Positions 61,054 to 64,000 of a stretch of 64,000 bases of DNA are shown here, piece by piece (the stretch's first letter is position 1; every line of letters begins with the position of its first letter). Under the pieces are notes generated by a model. The model worked only from the letters and a program-made list of their open reading frames with translations, had not been told where the DNA came from and made no database searches. The position numbers were made by a program, and so were the translations under genes. The DNA is from Ktedonosporobacter rubrisoli (GTDB taxonomy: Bacteria; Chloroflexota; Ktedonobacteria; Ktedonobacterales; Ktedonobacteraceae), in contig NZ_CP035758.1 of the NCBI RefSeq assembly GCF_004208415.1, positions 310,001 through 374,000 on the forward strand, written 5' to 3'.

Positions 61054-61082
61054 TTGACATACGTTCCTTTCTATCCTATACT
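61054..61082 (+). promoter_or_regulatory. Consensus promoter of the TetR gene
   Basis: TTGACA (61054-61059) and TATACT (61077-61082) with a 17-base spacer, immediately followed by two operators. Confidence 0.85.
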
Positions 61083-61109
61083 TTACAGTGTAAACTTTAC
61101 GGTGTAAAG
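61082..61109. promoter_or_regulatory. Tandem TetR operators
   Basis: TTTACAGTGTAAA (61082-61094) and CTTTACGGTGTAAAG (61095-61109) are adjoining near-perfect palindromes with TTTAC/GTAAA arms, lying over the transcription start and 16 bases before the TetR ATG. Confidence 0.85.
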
Positions 61110-61125
61110 TCCAGAAAGGAAGAGA

Positions 61126-61764
61126 ATGATGGCGAAAGCCGGCGAGCCACTTACACGTCAAAAGGTGTTGGAAGTGGCCTTGCAATTGGTTGATCAAGAA
61201 GGCTTAGAAGGGTTTAGCATGCGCAAGCTCGGCGCCATGTTAGGAGTCGAGGCGATGGCACTGTACCATCATTTTGAGAATAAGCGAGCATTATTTGACG
61301 GGATTATCGAACATCTTATCATCAGGGCTCCATATCAAGAGCCATCTAATGCGACGCCACGCGAGGAGCTGTGGGCATTTGCCCACGCCTTTCGGGACAG
61401 TTTACGTGCCCATCCTCGCATGCTTCCCCTGGTGGCCACGAGCCCGCTGCGAACCCCGACGACGCTGGCAATTCTGGACCGCCTTCTGCAGACCATGCAG
61501 CGTGCGCAGGTTACAGGGATTCAAGCGATTTATGCCTTACAGTGTCTCGTTGGCTTTATTATTGGTCACACGTTGATCGAGATGGGTCCACTGGCGGTGG
61601 CTGGTCTGGAGCCTGGACCAAATGGCCCGGCAGTGTGGCAACAATTTCCCGCCGAGCACTATCCGACGCTTCACGCTCTGTTGCCGGAAATTGCGCAGTG
61701 GAAGTCTGATCATGAGTTTGACTTTGGCTTGAAGGCGCTGTTTCAGAGCCTGTTTGAACAATGA
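61126..61764 (+). CDS. TetR family regulator (TetR_C type)
   Basis: A 212-residue regulator with the helix-turn-helix at 10-60: LTRQKVLEVALQLVDQEGLE then GFSMRKLGAMLGVEAMALYHHFENK, and a TetR_C-type C-terminal domain (TGIQAIYALQCLVGFIIGHT). AAAGGAAG precedes the ATG. Two tandem palindromes on its promoter argue for strong autoregulation. The downstream alpha/beta hydrolase (145 bases away) and SMP-30 protein on the same strand may be its targets. Confidence 0.92.
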   Translation: MMAKAGEPLTRQKVLEVALQLVDQEGLEGFSMRKLGAMLGVEAMALYHHFENKRALFDGIIEHLIIRAPYQEPSNATPREELWAFAHAFRDSLRAHPRMLPLVATSPLRTPTTLAILDRLLQTMQRAQVTGIQAIYALQCLVGFIIGHTLIEMGPLAVAGLEPGPNGPAVWQQFPAEHYPTLHALLPEIAQWKSDHEFDFGLKALFQSLFEQ

Positions 61765-61908
61765 GAGAAAGCTGTCTGGAAGATTGGGCTGTTTCCTGGC
61801 ATGTTCCACCCTTCTCTAGAGCATGTGTAAAGCCTGCTCTGATCCTTTGTCGAGAGAATTGATTTGACATTACTTTAAGACATTACCTTAAAAGGAAGAT
61901 ATAAGAGC

Positions 61909-62742
61909 ATGAGCACAAAGCAAAAGCACTACAAGCTACCTAACGGAGATGTGCAACTCGCAGTCAGTGAGACTGGTCAGGGGCAGACGCTCCTTTTCTT
62001 CAACGGTGGTGGGGCCACACAAGTAGCCTGGAAGCGCCTTATTAGCGAACTCCAGGGGCAGTATCGACTTGTCACTTTTGATTTTCGCAATCATGGAAAA
62101 TCTACTACCTCGCGCAACACTTCCCTTGAGAGCTTCATGACGGATGCAGAAACCATCATGAACGAAATGGCTGGAGATCGGCCTATCCTGATCGGCTGGT
62201 CGCTGGGGGCCGACCTGGCTGTCTGGTATGCAGCAAGCCATCCGGGGAAGGTGGCCGGGCTGTTTCTCATTGATGGTGCCGTGCCAGTCAACCTCGTTAG
62301 TGATCCTGAGGATGTGAGGCGCCGACTTGATACGCCAATGATGCGCATCGGACCTCTGCTCCTGTACCTGACTGGCATGGGCTATCGTCTCACACCTGAC
62401 CAGTTTGCGACGCTCACCATTGAGCTCAATAAACGCCGTGAGCAGCTTCTTGCGGCCTATGAACAGCTGGATTGTCCCGTGGAGCTGGTTCTGGCTACGA
62501 AAAGTGCCGGGGAAAAGGGAGAGCGGGCCGAGCGAACGAATGCCTTATGGCGAGCTGGCGGAGAGCAACTGGCCCAGGCATTCCCAGAACTCTCTCTCTC
62601 CATGGTGGACAATACACATTTGCTTCCTATCAAAGAGCCGGCAGCGCTTGCGCAATTGCTCGAAGCGTTTGTCCAAAGATGCCAGTCTGGTGCTCAGAGC
62701 GATACGCCGTCAGACGGCTCGCTCTCGACAAGCAATAGCTGA
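61909..62742 (+). CDS. Alpha/beta hydrolase
   Basis: A 277-residue alpha/beta-hydrolase: FFNGGGATQVAW oxyanion region near residue 30, DFRNHGKSTT near 61, nucleophile GWSLGA near 95, and VDNTHLLPIKEP near 242 with the catalytic His. Its C-terminal tail (CQSGAQSDTPSDGSLSTSNS) is low-complexity. Substrate unknown. Downstream of the TetR gene and upstream of an SMP-30 family protein, all same strand. Confidence 0.84.
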   Translation: MSTKQKHYKLPNGDVQLAVSETGQGQTLLFFNGGGATQVAWKRLISELQGQYRLVTFDFRNHGKSTTSRNTSLESFMTDAETIMNEMAGDRPILIGWSLGADLAVWYAASHPGKVAGLFLIDGAVPVNLVSDPEDVRRRLDTPMMRIGPLLLYLTGMGYRLTPDQFATLTIELNKRREQLLAAYEQLDCPVELVLATKSAGEKGERAERTNALWRAGGEQLAQAFPELSLSMVDNTHLLPIKEPAALAQLLEAFVQRCQSGAQSDTPSDGSLSTSNS

Positions 62743-62984
62743 AATGCAGGAAGAGGGTTTGGCTTCGTGTGAGGGAGAACGGTTCCTGAGCAACATGGAT
62801 ACGGAGCTTCTCCAATCGGCTCATGCTTCCGTGGCCAGCTAGATCTCGCTGGAGGCAAAGCCTGCTCTCCTGGGCCTTATGAGCGAGGTGGTCTTTCCCT
62901 GGATCATGGCTGGATAACCGCTTTCCATATGGCCCTTTGGAATTAAGAATTATAAATAAAGCCCCATTAAGGAGAGAAGAAACG

Positions 62985-63836
62985 ATGAGCCATGAACCGA
63001 AGCCACAAATCCTCCTCACAAATCTCAGCTTTGGCGAATCGCCCCGCTGGCATGCGGGCAAGTTGTGGGTTTCCGACTGGGGAACCCGCGAACTCCTTAC
63101 TGTCAGCCAGGATGGAAAGAGGGAGGTCGCCGTCAAGCTCGGCTTTCCCTCGTTTCAGCCTATCTGCATGGATTGGCTGCCCGATGGACGTCTCTTAATC
63201 GTCTCCTCAGCCGAGGGACGCCTGTTATGCAGGCAAGCAGATGGGTCGCTCACCACGTATGCTGAACTGAGCCAATTCTCTAGCCAGCCCTGGAATGAGA
63301 TTGTAGTTGATAGTCGTGGCAATGCCTACATCAATGGCGAAGTGCTGCTACTCATCACACCGGACGGGACGGTGCGACAGGTAGCGAACAACCTTGCCTT
63401 TCCCAATGGTATGGCGATCACGCCAGATAACACAACCTTGATCCTTGCTGAGTCCTATGCCAGACAACTTACCGCCTTCGACATTGCCAGCGATGGCAGC
63501 CTATCTCAGCGCCGCATCTGGGCCGAACTGGGTGATGGCACTCCCGATGGAATCTGTCTTGATGCTGAGGGAGCCGTATGGTATGCTGACGTCCCCAACA
63601 AGCGCTGCGTACGCGTGCGAGAAGGTGGCGAGGTGCTGCAGACGATTACATTAGACCGAGGATGCTTCGCATGTATGCTAGGTGGAGACGCACGCAAGAC
63701 ATTATTTCTTGTGACGCGGGAGTGGCGCGGCTGGGAGGCAGAAATGCAGGCAGCCAGTGAGAAAGCTGCCGATGAGATCAGGACGGGCCAGTTGCTTGCC
63801 GTTGAGGTGCAGGTTCCAGGTGCTGGCCAACCGTAG
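62985..63836 (+). CDS. SMP-30/gluconolactonase family protein
   Basis: A 283-residue six-bladed beta-propeller: LSFGESPRWHAGKLWVSDWG at the N-terminus, the metal Glu in FGESPRW, ISSAEGRLL-type blades, NEIVVDSRGNAYINGEVLLL with the metal-binding Asn, LAFPNGMAITPDNTTLILAE and DGTPDGICLDAEGAVWYADV with the catalytic Asp. Such enzymes hydrolyse sugar or aldonic lactones or act as lactonases/esterases. ATG 62985 with AAGGAGAG upstream preferred over 62937. Confidence 0.9.
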   Translation: MSHEPKPQILLTNLSFGESPRWHAGKLWVSDWGTRELLTVSQDGKREVAVKLGFPSFQPICMDWLPDGRLLIVSSAEGRLLCRQADGSLTTYAELSQFSSQPWNEIVVDSRGNAYINGEVLLLITPDGTVRQVANNLAFPNGMAITPDNTTLILAESYARQLTAFDIASDGSLSQRRIWAELGDGTPDGICLDAEGAVWYADVPNKRCVRVREGGEVLQTITLDRGCFACMLGGDARKTLFLVTREWRGWEAEMQAASEKAADEIRTGQLLAVEVQVPGAGQP

Positions 63837-63870
63837 CAGCTCTCGCTCTCAGATTTTCGGACCATCTAGC

Positions 63871-63903
63871 AAGCTGGAGAGCCTGAGAGAGGCTTTCCAG
63901 CTT
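63871..63903. terminator. Strong hairpin between convergent genes
   Basis: AAGCTGGAGAGCCT (63871-63884) and AGGCTTTCCAGCTT (63890-63903) pair over 13 of 14 positions with a 5-base loop. No U-tract on either side, so this is a bidirectional stop or RNA-end structure. Confidence 0.65.
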
Positions 63904-63914
63904 GCATCGAGAAC

Positions 63915-64000
63915 TTAGAGCTTACATTGCTCTCGCACCTGTATCACCATTTGCCGAATTGCCTCAACAATCACTTCTGGCTCATCTTTATTGATCATAT
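63915..64000 (-). CDS. C-terminus of an alpha/beta hydrolase, cut by the window edge
   Basis: The last 27-28 codons read MINKDEPEVIVEAIRQMVIQ VREQCKL before a TAA at 63915-63917. The phrase following the catalytic His of many alpha/beta hydrolases is (SGH)MINKDEPEVVIEAIRQV, so this is the end of such a gene running off the window to the right. Only the tail is visible, so the subfamily cannot be given. Confidence 0.6.
   Translation of the reverse strand, partial: MINKDEPEVIVEAIRQMVIQVREQCKL

Noticed and set aside
1..64000. IS elements, integrases, CRISPR arrays or a prophage
   Set aside because: No transposase, integrase, phage structural gene or spaced repeat array was found on either strand.

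Overview
The window reads like a chromosomal segment of a filamentous, soil-type Chloroflexota of the class Ktedonobacteria (Ktedonobacter/Dictyobacter-like). This is an inference from gene content: a MalT-type LuxR regulator with an extra N-terminal domain, a class III cyclase fused to an AAA/TPR module, a DDN-type F420-dependent nitroreductase, HTH-GAF, HTH-GNAT-like and TPR regulators, seven TetR regulators and six alpha/beta hydrolases. There is no rRNA, tRNA, IS element or CRISPR array. Genes are short independent transcription units with good Shine-Dalgarno sites, and many have a palindromic operator placed on a recognisable sigma70-type promoter.

Layout. 0.5-2.4 kb: a flavin monooxygenase/F420-nitroreductase pair behind a consensus promoter bracketed by two TetR-type operators. 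2.6-5.9 kb: PAP2 phosphatase, flavin reductase, a HIT protein coupled to an alpha/beta hydrolase, then a 19-bp tandem repeat. 6.0-12.8 kb: a membrane protein with a TIR-like tail, a structured spacer with a candidate ncRNA, an HTH-GAF regulator, and an adenylate cyclase-AAA-TPR protein facing a stand-alone cyclic-nucleotide-binding protein. 13-19.5 kb: TetR, a MacB-type ABC exporter, Lrp with a divergent B3/B4 protein, and a GntR-MFS operon. 19.8-25.2 kb: lipoprotein, osmoprotectant-binding lipoprotein, an ECF sigma factor coupled to a membrane beta-propeller protein, and an MBL hydrolase. 25.5-31 kb: TetR plus SMR exporter, a frameshifted glycine oxidase, hydrolase, DUF2071 and membrane proteins, TetR. 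31.2-38.4 kb: a TetR-led acyl-CoA operon (acyl-CoA dehydrogenase, thiolase-like Ltp2-type protein, DUF35 protein, ADP-forming acyl-CoA synthetase, SDR, MaoC-like). 38.4-41.4 kb: DrrAB exporter with divergent TetR. 41.5-47.2 kb: TetR, small hydrophilic protein, hydrolases and DUF proteins. 47.3-51.6 kb: the MalT-like LuxR regulator with a 15-codon leader ORF, and a decayed copy of that leader. 51.6-58.9 kb: PNPOx, GNAT, DJ-1, quinone oxidoreductase, glycosyltransferase, a frameshifted lipoprotein and a TPR protein. 59-61 kb: an HTH-GNAT-like regulator divergent from four tiny coupled genes of unknown function. 61-64 kb: TetR, hydrolase, SMP-30 protein and the end of another hydrolase.

The strongest candidates for something undescribed are the divergent regulator plus four-small-gene cassette at 59.1-61.0 kb, the structured RNA candidate near 7.2-7.4 kb, the membrane TIR-like protein, the LuxR leader (overlapping uORF plus inverted 10-mers), and the sigma factor/beta-propeller pair. 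Two genes (ThiO-like and a lipoprotein) are each broken by one missing G in a G-run, which may be real decay or assembly error. No database search was possible; family names rest on motifs read by eye.
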